Of a stretch of 64,000 nt of DNA, positions 35,167-44,453 are shown piece after piece. Made by a program: the position numbers and the translations under genes. The notes under the pieces are model-generated. The model was not told the origin of the DNA, did not search any database, and saw only the letters and a program-made list of their open reading frames with translations. Every line of letters begins with the position of its first letter. The first letter of the stretch is position 1. This stretch comes from an uncultured Granulosicoccus sp. (GTDB lineage Bacteria > Pseudomonadota > Gammaproteobacteria > Granulosicoccales > Granulosicoccaceae), in the NCBI GenBank assembly GCA_947495035.1, contig CANLXI010000008.1, forward strand, positions 164,191 to 228,190, written 5' to 3'.

Positions 35167-35281
35167 AGCAGAGGTGACGACGAAGCCGCGGAATTTCTGC
35201 GTCTTCGACTGACCCATTCGTGCAGGCCGGTCACCTTGCAGTTGGCGCTGCCCGTCTGCGCAAGCCCCGGCAACAGCAGGT

Positions 35282-35315
35282 CCCCGGATCATTTTTCGAT
35301 CCGGGGCTTCGTTTT
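35282..35315 (+). terminator. Rho-independent terminator after aqpZ
   Basis: CCCCGGATC (35282-35290) pairs with GATCCGGGG (35298-35306) around ATTTTTC, followed by CTTCGTTTTT. A classic intrinsic terminator. Confidence 0.9.
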
Positions 35316-35366
35316 TGCTGAAACAATGTCAGCATGGCGTTCCTTCTGCACACATCGTTATTCTGA

Positions 35367-36053
35367 ATGACTCGCCTTATCCGCCAATCCGGCCGACTGC
35401 CAGCTCTGATAGCGTCGATTCTGCTGCTGGTGATCATCGTGGTGGTCGCGGCCTCGGTACCGGAGGATCGAATACCGGCTAGACGTTGGGGTCTCCTTCT
35501 GGAGGCTGCAGGGGCCTACGGTATCGTCGTTTTCCTGTCAGTTGGCACTCTGGCAACCTCTATCGGACTGCCGCGCCAGTTGGTGGCCTTTATCGGTGGG
35601 TTGGCCTATGGCCTGCTTCCTGGTCTGGCGTTGTCGCTCATGGCCGCTCTGAGCGGCTGTCATCTGACGGTCCAGGTGTCACGGCGCCTGCTGAGACATC
35701 GAGTGGAGCGCCGCTACCCTGCATTCATCGAAAGGCTGAGCCGGCTGCTGCGACACGATACCTTTGTCAAGGTTCTGATATTGCGTCTGCAGCCTCTGGG
35801 AACCAATCTGCTGACCAATCTGTGCATCGGCTTTACCGACGTGTCCTATCGCAAGTTCCTGCTGGCTTCCGGTATCGGATACATACCCCAGATGCTGGTG
35901 TTCGTACTGCTCGGGGCCGGTGTTCGGGTCGGTGAGGAGACGCAGGGCCTGATCAGTGGCTTGCTGGTTCTGATTTCAGTCTTTCTGGGGGTCGGTCTGT
36001 ATCTGCAGCACAAGCAAAGGCAGAAGAAGGCCATTCTTGATTCAAGTGACTGA
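35367..36053 (+). CDS. TVP38/TMEM64 (VTT/DedA-like) membrane protein
   Basis: Inner-membrane protein of 228 residues with about six hydrophobic segments. The VTT signature region is present: SIGLPRQLVAFIGGLAYG, then LALSLMAALSGCHLTVQVSR, with a second re-entrant half at LRLQPLGTNLLTNLCIG. The family is linked to membrane-lipid handling and envelope stability. ATG at 35367 immediately precedes the first helix. No partner gene is adjacent. Confidence 0.85.
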   Translation: MTRLIRQSGRLPALIASILLLVIIVVVAASVPEDRIPARRWGLLLEAAGAYGIVVFLSVGTLATSIGLPRQLVAFIGGLAYGLLPGLALSLMAALSGCHLTVQVSRRLLRHRVERRYPAFIERLSRLLRHDTFVKVLILRLQPLGTNLLTNLCIGFTDVSYRKFLLASGIGYIPQMLVFVLLGAGVRVGEETQGLISGLLVLISVFLGVGLYLQHKQRQKKAILDSSD

Positions 36054-36600
36054 ATCTATAAAGGAAATTGGCATCACTTACGTGACCAGGGTTGACAGCC
36101 CGCGCTTCCGGGACTCTAATGAGCTTGCAGAATGTGATTTGTTTCACACTGCAACCTCCTCCAAGTGGTACTTGCTGGCAGGGAAGCTATAGTAGCCATG
36201 GATGGCTGTTTTTCCTCTTCTGCTGACCTTGCGCGTCAGAATGAATCCGCCTTCGGCTTGTCAGGGCAGGCTGACACGGGCGGAAGCCACAGCGCAGAAG
36301 GTCTTCATCCGATATCGCCGTCAATGCTGAAGAGGCCCGGTTTACCACTCTGTCGAACCGGGAAACACGGCTGCGCCCCTCGATGGACACCGATTTGCCG
36401 CGCTTGTGCAAACCCGTACCAACTTCAGGCTTGCAGTCTGTCCCGGATTGGCCGATAGCCATCACCATGAAGTGTCGCACTCTGCCATCCCGGAGCACAA
36501 ATGCGCTTTTCCGGCAATCTGTGAGCTGTTAATTGATCACAGTTAACAACAAATCGGTGCAGATTGTCGTATTGTGGCGGCGCTTTATTCTCGTTGAACC
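36054..36600. other. 547-bp intergenic region upstream of OmpA-family gene
   Basis: No convincing gene. It holds a CRP-like site (36133-36148), a 7-bp hairpin CCCGGTT/AACCGGG at 36336-36342 and 36356-36362 with a 13-base loop, and A/T-rich promoter-like sequence with GTTAATTGATCACAGTTAAC at about 36527-36546, close to the downstream start. A 97-codon frame at 36165 has no coding character. Confidence 0.5.
36133..36148. promoter_or_regulatory. CRP-like binding site
   Basis: TGTGA-TTTGTT-TCACA matches the CRP half-sites exactly, with the standard 6-bp spacer. It lies about 450 bp upstream of the OmpA-family gene and 80 bp after the VTT gene, so the target promoter is unclear. An unseen small transcript is possible. 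Confidence 0.6.
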
Positions 36601-37800
36601 ATGAGTGACAGTCAGCCAATGTGCATTTCAGTATCCCGTGTTGTCGCCCTCTCCATTTCTCTGGGCAGTCTCGTTCTGGTCGCCCAGCCGGTGCTTGCGC
36701 AGCAGGGAAACTGGTATATCGGTGCCGGAGCAGGCATGTCACGACTGAGCCCGGACACTGACGGTTCTGCCTTCACTCTCGAGGATGAAAATTCCGTGGC
36801 TGCCGGCATCTATGGTGGCATGGATATCGGCCAGCGTCTGGGGGTCGAGGCCGCCTGGACGCAGCTTGGCAAGGCTGATCTGTCCGCCGGGGAGGAGGTC
36901 GAATATTCGGCAATTTCCATTGGTGGCATCGCCTATGTCCTGGGTGAGGCTGACGCTCGGCGACGCCAGGACGGCTGGTCGGGTTATGTGCGGCTTGGTC
37001 TGAGCAAGATCAGCAACGAGTCGGATATTCTTCTGGCCGAGGAGGACAACACCGCTATCTGGGCCGGAGCCGGTATCCAGTGGCCCATGAGTCATTCCTG
37101 GGGCTTGCGCGGCGAATTGGCCAGTCTTGATGGTGACGCACAGGCCGCACTGGCCTCCGTATACTGGCGCCCCGGCGCGAAGCGCAGCGCTGGAAGAGGC
37201 TCTTCGTCGGTGCCTGCCAGACTGCCGCAACCGCAACCGCAACCGCAACCGCAACCGCAAGCACAGGCGCAGGCGCAAACGCCAGCCCCAGCCCCAGCCC
37301 CTGTCGAGGTGCCGGCACCCTCCACGGAGCAGGCTCCTGCCGCAACGGTCGCCCGACCTGCGCAGCAGACCGTGGTCACCGTCGACCAGTCTCTATCGGC
37401 TTCGGCCAGTTCCTGCGCTGTTCCGGCTGCGGGAGAGCCGCTCGATGCGCAGGGTTGTGCCTTGTTCAGCGGTGTACTGCAAGGCGTGGAGTTCGTTGAC
37501 GACAGCACGCGCCTGACGGCAGTCGGGGAAACGTTGTTGTCACGCCTGTCCGGGTCGCTGAATCTGTATCCCGAGCTGGTTGTCGAAATCCGTGTCCATA
37601 CACAGACGTTTCCGGAACCCGAGCGCGCGCGTGAGCTGTCACGGGCTCGTGCGGTAGCCGTGGCGCGCTATCTGGTCGGCCAGGGCGTGGATGTCAGGCG
37701 GCTGAAGGCTCGTGCCTTTGGTGATACGCAGCCACGCGCCAGCAATGACACAGCTGGTGGACGCCGGCTCAACAACCGGGTCGAATTACGGGTTCTGTAA
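36601..37800 (+). CDS. OmpA-family protein with beta-barrel and Pro-Gln linker
   Basis: Outer-membrane protein of 399 residues. A signal peptide (cleaved after PVLAQ) precedes an N-terminal eight-strand-type barrel (WYIGAGAGMSRLSPDTDG to about residue 195). A low-complexity linker of Pro-Gln and Ala-Gln repeats (residues about 209-230) leads to an OmpA C-terminal peptidoglycan-binding domain (LSRARAVAVARYLVGQGV, NNRVELRVL). The classical Asp and Arg contacts are partly altered: the usual GHTD segment reads VHTQ. The barrel resembles that of the OmpA protein at 42735. Confidence 0.9.
   Translation: MSDSQPMCISVSRVVALSISLGSLVLVAQPVLAQQGNWYIGAGAGMSRLSPDTDGSAFTLEDENSVAAGIYGGMDIGQRLGVEAAWTQLGKADLSAGEEVEYSAISIGGIAYVLGEADARRRQDGWSGYVRLGLSKISNESDILLAEEDNTAIWAGAGIQWPMSHSWGLRGELASLDGDAQAALASVYWRPGAKRSAGRGSSSVPARLPQPQPQPQPQPQAQAQAQTPAPAPAPVEVPAPSTEQAPAATVARPAQQTVVTVDQSLSASASSCAVPAAGEPLDAQGCALFSGVLQGVEFVDDSTRLTAVGETLLSRLSGSLNLYPELVVEIRVHTQTFPEPERARELSRARAVAVARYLVGQGVDVRRLKARAFGDTQPRASNDTAGGRRLNNRVELRVL
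37225..37260 (+). repeat. Six-copy hexamer microsatellite (CCGCAA) in OmpA linker
   Basis: Six uninterrupted CCGCAA units encode Pro-Gln repeats. Because the unit is two codons, copy-number slippage would lengthen or shorten the linker without a frameshift. Confidence 0.9.
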
Positions 37801-37957
37801 TCTGGCAAGCCGACTTTCCTGTGCAGTTCGTTACGTGTTCTGATCGACAAAAACGAATCAAACCTGTGGGGCTCGAGTAGTAACGAAACTCGATCGGGTT
37901 TGGAAATTGCTTTTGCTGTCCTGTCAACGCCGTTAGTGTGGCAGGAACAGAACACCA

Positions 37958-39343
37958 ATGATTCATCCCCGCAGTAAAGTACCTCCTGCTATGGTCGGCA
38001 GCAGCCGCACCGTACTGGCCATGCTGGTTTGCAGCCTCCTGTCAGCGTGTTCTGCATCCCTGCCGATTCTTCAGGAGGCACGCGAATCACTCGTCGATGG
38101 TGACGCTCATGGCAGTCGTACTCGAATCGATGGGCGAGTGCTGGACGGGCGTGCAAGAGGACGTTATGAGTCCGATACCCCGCCAGACGCAGATGCCGGC
38201 GTGCAGATTGCTGCCTATCAGCGAGATCAGGCGCCACCAACGTCTGCCACCCGGACCAGCACACCACCGGCATTGGGCATGGCCAATCGCTGGCGTCCGG
38301 CATTGCGCAGCAACGATCAGGATGGCGATGGGGTCGTCGACGCGAATGATGAGTGCCCGACAACCGAAGCGTTCGTGACCGTTGACCGTGTCGGCTGTGG
38401 GCTCTTTGATGCCGTGTTGGAAGACGTGGTGTTCAACAGTGGGTCACGCTGGCTTTCCGACACTGCCCGCAGTCGCCTGGATCAGCTGGCGGAAACCCTG
38501 CTGGCATTCCCCGAGTCCCGTGTACAGGTACGAGCCCATACGGATTCACAGGGTACTGCCAGCATGAACCAGCGCCTGTCGGCCGAGCGGGCCGAGTCGG
38601 TAGTGCAATACCTGCAGAGTCGGGGTGTACATGCCCGGCAACTGCAAGCCGTGGGTATGGGAGAGTTGCAACCCCTTGCCAGTAATCACAGCTCGGCCGG
38701 CCGTTTGCGCAATCGCCGGGTGGATATCGTGACCTTGCCCGATCAGGACGCAGGGGAACTGCCGGACAGAGCGCCTCGTCAGACCGGGCGAGCGGTTACC
38801 TTGCTGGCGGCCGCCTCGGTGCATGAACACAAGCCGGCACCGGCCGCGACAAAGGTTGCTGCACGCTCGGCCGGGAAAGCCGCCGAACCGCCACTCAAGG
38901 CGGCGGGGCCGGTGGTCGCGAGGACGCGATCAAACCCGCCTGTCATGCCACTGCCACAGCCGGGATTTGCCCCCGGGGTCAGTATTTCCGGGGTGGTGAA
39001 TGGATTGGGATTCGCAACCGGGTCGGCCGAACTGCAGAACAACAGCCATGGTCGTCTCGATGACATCGCGCGAACCCTTTTGGAGAATCCGGAGGTTCGG
39101 ATCGTGGTCATGGCCCACACCGATGACAGCGGTGATGCCGGACAGAATCTGCAGTTGTCGCGGCAGCGTGCGCAGACCGTGGTGAATTATCTGACGGCGC
39201 AGGGCGTTGCACAGGAGCGACTGGACGCCGAAGGCTATGGCGAACTGCTGCCGCTGGTGCAGAATGTCACCGAGGAAGATCGTGCCACCAACCGTCGGGT
39301 GGAAATCCGCATTCAGCGAAACCAGGGAGCTGTTGCCCGCTGA
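37958..39343 (+). CDS. Lipoprotein with two OmpA domains
   Basis: Predicted outer-membrane lipoprotein of 461 residues; the true start may be the Met of MVGSSRTVLAML. A lipobox LLSAC gives Cys lipidation. One DxDxDG calcium-type repeat (DQDGDGVVDANDECP) precedes a first OmpA peptidoglycan-binding domain (VRAHTDSQGTASMNQRLSAE, LRNRRVDIVTL; residues about 145-270). A linker is followed by a second OmpA domain (VMAHTDDSGDAGQNLQLSRQ, TNRRVEIRIQ; residues about 345-455). Two peptidoglycan-binding domains in one lipoprotein are uncommon. It precedes the calcium-repeat protein and its OmpA partner. Confidence 0.9.
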   Translation: MIHPRSKVPPAMVGSSRTVLAMLVCSLLSACSASLPILQEARESLVDGDAHGSRTRIDGRVLDGRARGRYESDTPPDADAGVQIAAYQRDQAPPTSATRTSTPPALGMANRWRPALRSNDQDGDGVVDANDECPTTEAFVTVDRVGCGLFDAVLEDVVFNSGSRWLSDTARSRLDQLAETLLAFPESRVQVRAHTDSQGTASMNQRLSAERAESVVQYLQSRGVHARQLQAVGMGELQPLASNHSSAGRLRNRRVDIVTLPDQDAGELPDRAPRQTGRAVTLLAAASVHEHKPAPAATKVAARSAGKAAEPPLKAAGPVVARTRSNPPVMPLPQPGFAPGVSISGVVNGLGFATGSAELQNNSHGRLDDIARTLLENPEVRIVVMAHTDDSGDAGQNLQLSRQRAQTVVNYLTAQGVAQERLDAEGYGELLPLVQNVTEEDRATNRRVEIRIQRNQGAVAR

Positions 39344-39552
39344 GAGTGTTGTTGATTCGAGGGAATTGACAGGGTTTTACATCCGGGATTAAGCTGTAGC
39401 GCAGGTTGTCGGAGACATCCTGCAGGGTCGTGATGTAGGTCGTGCTAATACGCCAAGTAACCTGTTATCGTATTGTCGGTGCCGGAATTGACGTGGTGTC
39501 CGGAAAAACAAGTCATCGTTAACAGGGACCGCCTTGCGGTCAATCGAACATC

Positions 39553-42500
39553 ATGAGCAAGAAGCACTTGACCAGCCGCTTCACGAGCCCGTGCACTCGC
39601 CCATCTGGCGCACTGGCCGTGACTCCCGGAATACTGACCATGGCCATCGGCCTGGCTCTGGGAACCCTATCCACATCCGGCATGGCTGCCGACAGCGATT
39701 CGTCCAGCCCGTTCCAGTTGACTGAAACTGCGGGATTTCCGCTACAGGCAAAAGCGGAGGACGGTCCGGATTCCGATGGAGACGGTATCCGCAATCAGGA
39801 CGATCTCGACGACGACAACGATGGCATCCTGGACTCTGTCGAAGGTGGTGTCGACAATGACGGTGACGGTTTCCCCGATAACAATTCTGCCGATACCGAC
39901 GGTGATGGCGTTCCGGACCTGCTGGATCTGGACAGCGACAATGACGGCATCCTGGACAACATGGAGGCGCGTCTGTCCCGCGATTCCGTCAAGGCCCTGG
40001 ATCAGGTGCCGAATGGCGCCATCGATATCGGCATACCGGTTGGCCGTAACGGTGTGGCCGATGAAATAGAAACCTGGCCCGATTCGGGACAGATGAAATT
40101 CGAGCTGCCCGATACGGACCAGGACGGTACGCCGGATTTCCGCGACCGTGACAGTGACAACGACGGCATCTACGACGTTGTGGAAGCCGGCGGGGTCGAT
40201 GCCGATACCGACGGCCGACTGGACGGATTCTACGATGGTGATGGCAAGGGTGTGGATGACAAGGTACAGGCGTCTGCCTTGCCACTGTTCGATACCGATG
40301 GCGATTACATCCTGGATTTTCGCGACCTGGATTCCGACGGCGACACGATTCCCGACAGAGTCGAGTCCGGCGGCAATTCCAGCGCACCGCTCGATACCGA
40401 TGGCGATGGCGCTGCTGATTACCGAGAGTCGGACAGTGACGGTGATGGCATCGGCGATCGACAGGAAGTCGGCAGCAATGTCGATTCACCGGTGGACACC
40501 GATGGCGATGGCATCCCGGACTATCGCGACAATGATGCTGCCAGCGGCAATACCGACAACAACACTGGCGACTCGGGCGACTCGGGCGAGGGCAGTGGCG
40601 GTTCGAACGACAACGATGGCATCCGTGACGATGATCGACCAGATCGAGATGGCGATGGCATCGCCAATCAGGATGATCTGGACGATGACAACGACGGCAT
40701 TCTCGATACCGAGGAAGGCATCATCGATGCCGATGGCAATGGCGTTGCTGATGCGACCTCGCGGGATACGGATGGCGACGGTACGCCCGATGGCAACGAT
40801 CTGGACAGCGACAATGACGGCATTCTCGATCTGATCGAGGGGCGGCTGAATGAAGCCACCATTGCAGTATTGGATACCGTCAACAATGGGGCCATCGATA
40901 TCCGCAATCCGGTCGGTCGTAACGGCCTGGCGGATGCAATCGAATCCGGCGTCGATAGCGGTACCATCAATGCGCCTCTATTCGATACGGATGGGGATGG
41001 CACACCCGATTACCTGGATACCGACAGCGACGGTGATGGCATCTTCGATCTGGTGGAAGCTGGTGGCGTCGATAGCGATGGTGACGGTCGTATCGATGGC
41101 TTTGTCGATCTGGATACGAAAGGTGTCGATGATGCGGTGCAGGCCAGTGCACTGCCGCGCTTCGATACGGATTCGGATGGTCTGCGCGATTATCGGGATA
41201 CCGATTCGGACGGCGACGGCATTCTCGATCGGGTAGAGAATACCGGCAGCGCTTCAGAGCCAACGGACAGTGATGACGATGGTGCGGCGGATTACCGTGA
41301 ACAGGACTCTGACAACGATGGTGTCAGCGATGCCATCGAGGTGGGTGATGATGCGGCCAGACCTGTCGACACCAATGGCGATGGCAGGCCTGACTTCCAG
41401 GATGCCGATGTTCAGTTCACCGGCGGCGGTGCAGTCGATCCGGGACCGACACCATCAGCGGACCATGATGGGGATGGTGTGCCGAACGCGCAGGATGCCG
41501 ACGATGACAATGACGGCATTTCCGATCTGGTCGAGGGCAGCGCTGACAGTGACAGTGATGGCATCATCAATCGCCTTGATCGTGACAGCGACAACGACGG
41601 CATCCTCGATTCCGTGGAAAGAGGGCTGGATACAGACGGCGATGGTGTGCCCGATTATCGAGACCTGGACAGTGACAACGATGGCCAGTTCGATGCGCTG
41701 GAAGCAGGGCGCACGGCCGTCTCTGCCAGTGGTCGCCTGGCGTCCTCGGCCAGTGTGGATGCGTTTGGTCTGGCAGCCGGTGCAAGCGATCATGTCGTGG
41801 ATACCGATGGAGATGGCGTTTCCGACCCGCTCGATCTGGATTCCGACAACGACGGAATTCCGGATGTGCACGAAGCCGGGCTGGCCGATGCCGATCTGAA
41901 CGCACGCCTGGACGATTTCATCGATGAGAACAATGATGGGGCCGATGACACTCGTCTGGGCTCTGCAGTGTCGCTACGAGATACCGATGGTGATCGCATC
42001 GCCGATTCGCGCGATCTGGACAGTGATCAGGACAGTCTGTCGGATCTGTTCGAGAACAGTGGCAGCGACAACGATCAGGACAACGACGGTCAGGTCGACA
42101 ACTTCGTCGACAGCAATGGCGATGGTCTTGATGACAATGTCGCCGCCCATCTGGCAGCGCCGACGGATACCGACAACGACGGTATTCCCAACAGCATCGA
42201 CCTTGACAGTGACGGCGATGGCATCAGTGATCTGATCGAAGCCGGTGGTCGGGATGAAAACAGTGACAGCCGTATCGATCTGCTGGCTGACAGCGACGGT
42301 GATGGCATTCCGGATGTGAATGATGCCGACTTCACGGGCGGCAGCGATATCGACAACGATGGTATCGATGATTCTGTCGACAAGGATTTCGTCACCGGTC
42401 CGGACAGCGATGGTGATGGTGTCGTTGATCGTTTCGACCCGGATGCAGACGGCAATGGTTTTGCCGGTCCGCTCGATGACAATGACGATGGCCAGTCGCA

Positions 42501-42738
42501 GGGGAATCCGCTGGACCTGCCTGATTCCGATGGCGATGGTGTTCCCGACCTGCAACAGGGCCAGGCCCTCAGCGGTGAAGTGGAAACCGGTCTGGGCGGC
42601 TCCGGATTCGGTTGCAGCATTGCAACGGTTGCCAGTCGTTCGGGGGTTGATCCTCTGTTGCCATTGCTGCTGGGCGGCAGTGTCCTGGCGCTGGGTGCGC
42701 GTGTTCGCCGACGCAGGGAGACCGGTTCCGACTCATGA
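39553..42738 (+). CDS. Large acidic protein with thrombospondin type-3-like calcium-binding repeats
   Basis: Secreted or surface protein of 1061 residues. A signal peptide ends near STSGMAAD. The body is dozens of DxDxDG-type repeats (DSDGDGIRNQDDLDDDNDGI and variants), typical of calcium-binding TSP3 repeats, broken by short linkers. A pair of longer modules around residues 145-180 and 430-460 (NGAIDIGIPVGRNGVAD, NGAIDIRNPVGRNGLAD) shows an internal duplication. The C-terminus (GCSIATVASRSGVDPLLPLL then a hydrophobic stretch and RVRRRRE) looks like a CTERM-type sorting signal. The stop overlaps the next OmpA gene by 4 bp. Confidence 0.92.
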   Translation: MSKKHLTSRFTSPCTRPSGALAVTPGILTMAIGLALGTLSTSGMAADSDSSSPFQLTETAGFPLQAKAEDGPDSDGDGIRNQDDLDDDNDGILDSVEGGVDNDGDGFPDNNSADTDGDGVPDLLDLDSDNDGILDNMEARLSRDSVKALDQVPNGAIDIGIPVGRNGVADEIETWPDSGQMKFELPDTDQDGTPDFRDRDSDNDGIYDVVEAGGVDADTDGRLDGFYDGDGKGVDDKVQASALPLFDTDGDYILDFRDLDSDGDTIPDRVESGGNSSAPLDTDGDGAADYRESDSDGDGIGDRQEVGSNVDSPVDTDGDGIPDYRDNDAASGNTDNNTGDSGDSGEGSGGSNDNDGIRDDDRPDRDGDGIANQDDLDDDNDGILDTEEGIIDADGNGVADATSRDTDGDGTPDGNDLDSDNDGILDLIEGRLNEATIAVLDTVNNGAIDIRNPVGRNGLADAIESGVDSGTINAPLFDTDGDGTPDYLDTDSDGDGIFDLVEAGGVDSDGDGRIDGFVDLDTKGVDDAVQASALPRFDTDSDGLRDYRDTDSDGDGILDRVENTGSASEPTDSDDDGAADYREQDSDNDGVSDAIEVGDDAARPVDTNGDGRPDFQDADVQFTGGGAVDPGPTPSADHDGDGVPNAQDADDDNDGISDLVEGSADSDSDGIINRLDRDSDNDGILDSVERGLDTDGDGVPDYRDLDSDNDGQFDALEAGRTAVSASGRLASSASVDAFGLAAGASDHVVDTDGDGVSDPLDLDSDNDGIPDVHEAGLADADLNARLDDFIDENNDGADDTRLGSAVSLRDTDGDRIADSRDLDSDQDSLSDLFENSGSDNDQDNDGQVDNFVDSNGDGLDDNVAAHLAAPTDTDNDGIPNSIDLDSDGDGISDLIEAGGRDENSDSRIDLLADSDGDGIPDVNDADFTGGSDIDNDGIDDSVDKDFVTGPDSDGDGVVDRFDPDADGNGFAGPLDDNDDGQSQGNPLDLPDSDGDGVPDLQQGQALSGEVETGLGGSGFGCSIATVASRSGVDPLLPLLLGGSVLALGARVRRRRETGSDS

Positions 42739-44033
42739 TCGAGATGTTCGTTGAAGGCAGACGTAGCCTGCGGCAGGCTGGGAAATCGTTGTTCCGACCT
42801 GCTTGCAGGAACCCGGCTGGCGGCGCCAGTCGCCGGGGAAGGGGGCCGGGTTGTCGCCTGGCACTGTCGGCAGGTCTGCTGGGTAGCGTGATGGTGCTGG
42901 CCGGTTGCAGTTCGGTTGGGGGCAGTCGGGCAGATAGGGACTTCCAGCCGCGTGTCTACGCTGGCGCCGGGGTCCTGGCAAGCCGTCTGGAGCCCGATAC
43001 CGATGGCGTGGCCGGTACATCGGTCGATGAAAACATGAGTGGCGGAGCATCACTGGCGCTGGGCTATGACATCAATAGCCGCTTCAGTGTGGAAGGTCAT
43101 GTGGCTGCGCTGGGTGAGGCTTCTCTCGATCCGCGAGGGAGTATCGATTACACCGTGGCCGGTCTCAGTGCCCTGGCCTATGGTTCGCAGGAGCCGCGTG
43201 ATCGAGCGCGTCGCGAAGGTCTGGCGGTCTTTGGCAGATTGGGTGTTGGTGCGCTGGAAAACGACGCCAGCGGTGTACGGTTCAACCAGGTCAATGATGT
43301 GCACTTGCTGGCAGGCGTCGGGCTGGAGTACGGCCTTGTCAATGGCGTCGGCGTTCGTGCCGAACTGGTTGCTCATGAGACAGATGCGAAGTACGCACAG
43401 CTGGGATTGATCTATCGTTTCGGCTCGACAGACAGCGGGCGCTCTGCCACTCGTTCGCAGCCTGAGCAACCGACAATCCTGCCAGAGGTCAACGACATAC
43501 CGGTGGAAGGCGTGCCGCTGGAATCGGTGCCGCCCATTGCCGTGGCAGACCCGGAGCCGCTGCCTGACAGACCGGAACCTGTCGCACCAGCTGTTTCACA
43601 GACTGATGCCGATGGCGATGGTGTGCCCGATAGTGAAGACCAATGTCCGGGTACAGCCGCGAATGCCCCCGTCAAGACGGATGGCTGCGCGATCTTCGGT
43701 GGGGTGGTTGAAGGTGTCAACTTCCAGCCCGGGTCCGCCCGTCTGACTGCCGAGGCACTTGATGTCATGGCTGGAGTCGCGCAGACCTTGAAGGATTACC
43801 CGGACGTGCGCGTCATCATCGAAGCCCATACCGACAACGAAGGGTCGGCAGCCGTCAATCTGCAGTTGTCGAAGAGGCGAGCCATTGCCGTGGCTCGATA
43901 TCTGGTCGATGCCGGAATTTCCGGTTCGCGTCTGAAGCCTCAGGCCTACGGAGAATCTCGTCCCCGTACCAGTAATCGCACTGCACAGGGCAGAGCAGCC
44001 AACCGCCGGGTCGAATTCTCCATTCTGCAGTAG
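42735..44033 (+). CDS. OmpA-family lipoprotein with barrel and calcium repeat
   Basis: Predicted envelope lipoprotein of 432 residues. The N-terminal segment is long and basic, then a signal with lipobox VLAGCSS. It has a barrel-like domain (YAGAGVLASRLEPDTDG to about residue 230), a Pro-rich linker, one TSP3 repeat (TDADGDGVPDSEDQCPGTA) and a C-terminal OmpA domain (IEAHTDNEGSAAVNLQLSKR, ANRRVEFSIL). ATG overlaps the stop of the calcium-repeat protein (ATGA). Co-translation suggests the two proteins work together at the cell surface. A lipid anchor together with a barrel is unusual, so the true start may be downstream. Confidence 0.88.
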   Translation: MIEMFVEGRRSLRQAGKSLFRPACRNPAGGASRRGRGPGCRLALSAGLLGSVMVLAGCSSVGGSRADRDFQPRVYAGAGVLASRLEPDTDGVAGTSVDENMSGGASLALGYDINSRFSVEGHVAALGEASLDPRGSIDYTVAGLSALAYGSQEPRDRARREGLAVFGRLGVGALENDASGVRFNQVNDVHLLAGVGLEYGLVNGVGVRAELVAHETDAKYAQLGLIYRFGSTDSGRSATRSQPEQPTILPEVNDIPVEGVPLESVPPIAVADPEPLPDRPEPVAPAVSQTDADGDGVPDSEDQCPGTAANAPVKTDGCAIFGGVVEGVNFQPGSARLTAEALDVMAGVAQTLKDYPDVRVIIEAHTDNEGSAAVNLQLSKRRAIAVARYLVDAGISGSRLKPQAYGESRPRTSNRTAQGRAANRRVEFSILQ

Positions 44034-44138
44034 TCCTCCTGACCCGGCTGCCTTGAAGGCAGGACAATCATCGGAGAAGCCCTGTCTTCCCCGGTGATTG
44101 TCTTGTCAGCTTTGCGTCCGATACTGACCGCTACCCTC

Positions 44139-44453
44139 AGCGTCCGGCATTCGTCCCCCGGTTCCCGCCGCCCAGCTTTCGGCTCCCAGCGCCCAGCTCT
44201 CGAGTCCCAACTTTCGGCTCCCAGCTCCCGACTCCCAACTCTCGGCTCTCGGCTCCCAGCTCTCAGCTCTCGGCTCTCAGCTCTCAGCTCTCAGCTCTCA
44301 GCTCTCAGCTCTCAGCTCTCAGCTCTCGGCTCTCGGCTCTCAGCTCTCAGCTCTCAGCTCTCAGCTCTCAGCTCTCAGCCCTCAGCCCTCAGCCCTCAGC
44401 CCTCAGCCCTCAGCGTGCGGCGTGCGGCGTGCGGCGTGCGGCGTTCAGCGTTA
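44139..44453. repeat. 45-unit, perfectly phased 7-bp tandem array
   Basis: From AGCGTCC at 44139 to AGCGTTA at 44453 the sequence divides into 45 consecutive heptamers with no indel. The consensus is RGCTCYC, with zones of near-identical units: AGCTCTC in the centre, AGCCCTC then GGCGTGC at the right, and mixed GGCTCCC/AACTCTC/GACTCCC at the left. No spacers, so this is not CRISPR. Confidence 0.93.

Noticed and set aside
36165..36458. 97-codon frame in the gap before the OmpA-family gene
   Set aside because: No ribosome-binding site, no recognisable pattern and odd composition.
44139..44453. CRISPR array
   Set aside because: Units are contiguous 7-mers with no spacers and no cas genes nearby; the same holds for the 12-bp array at 63911.
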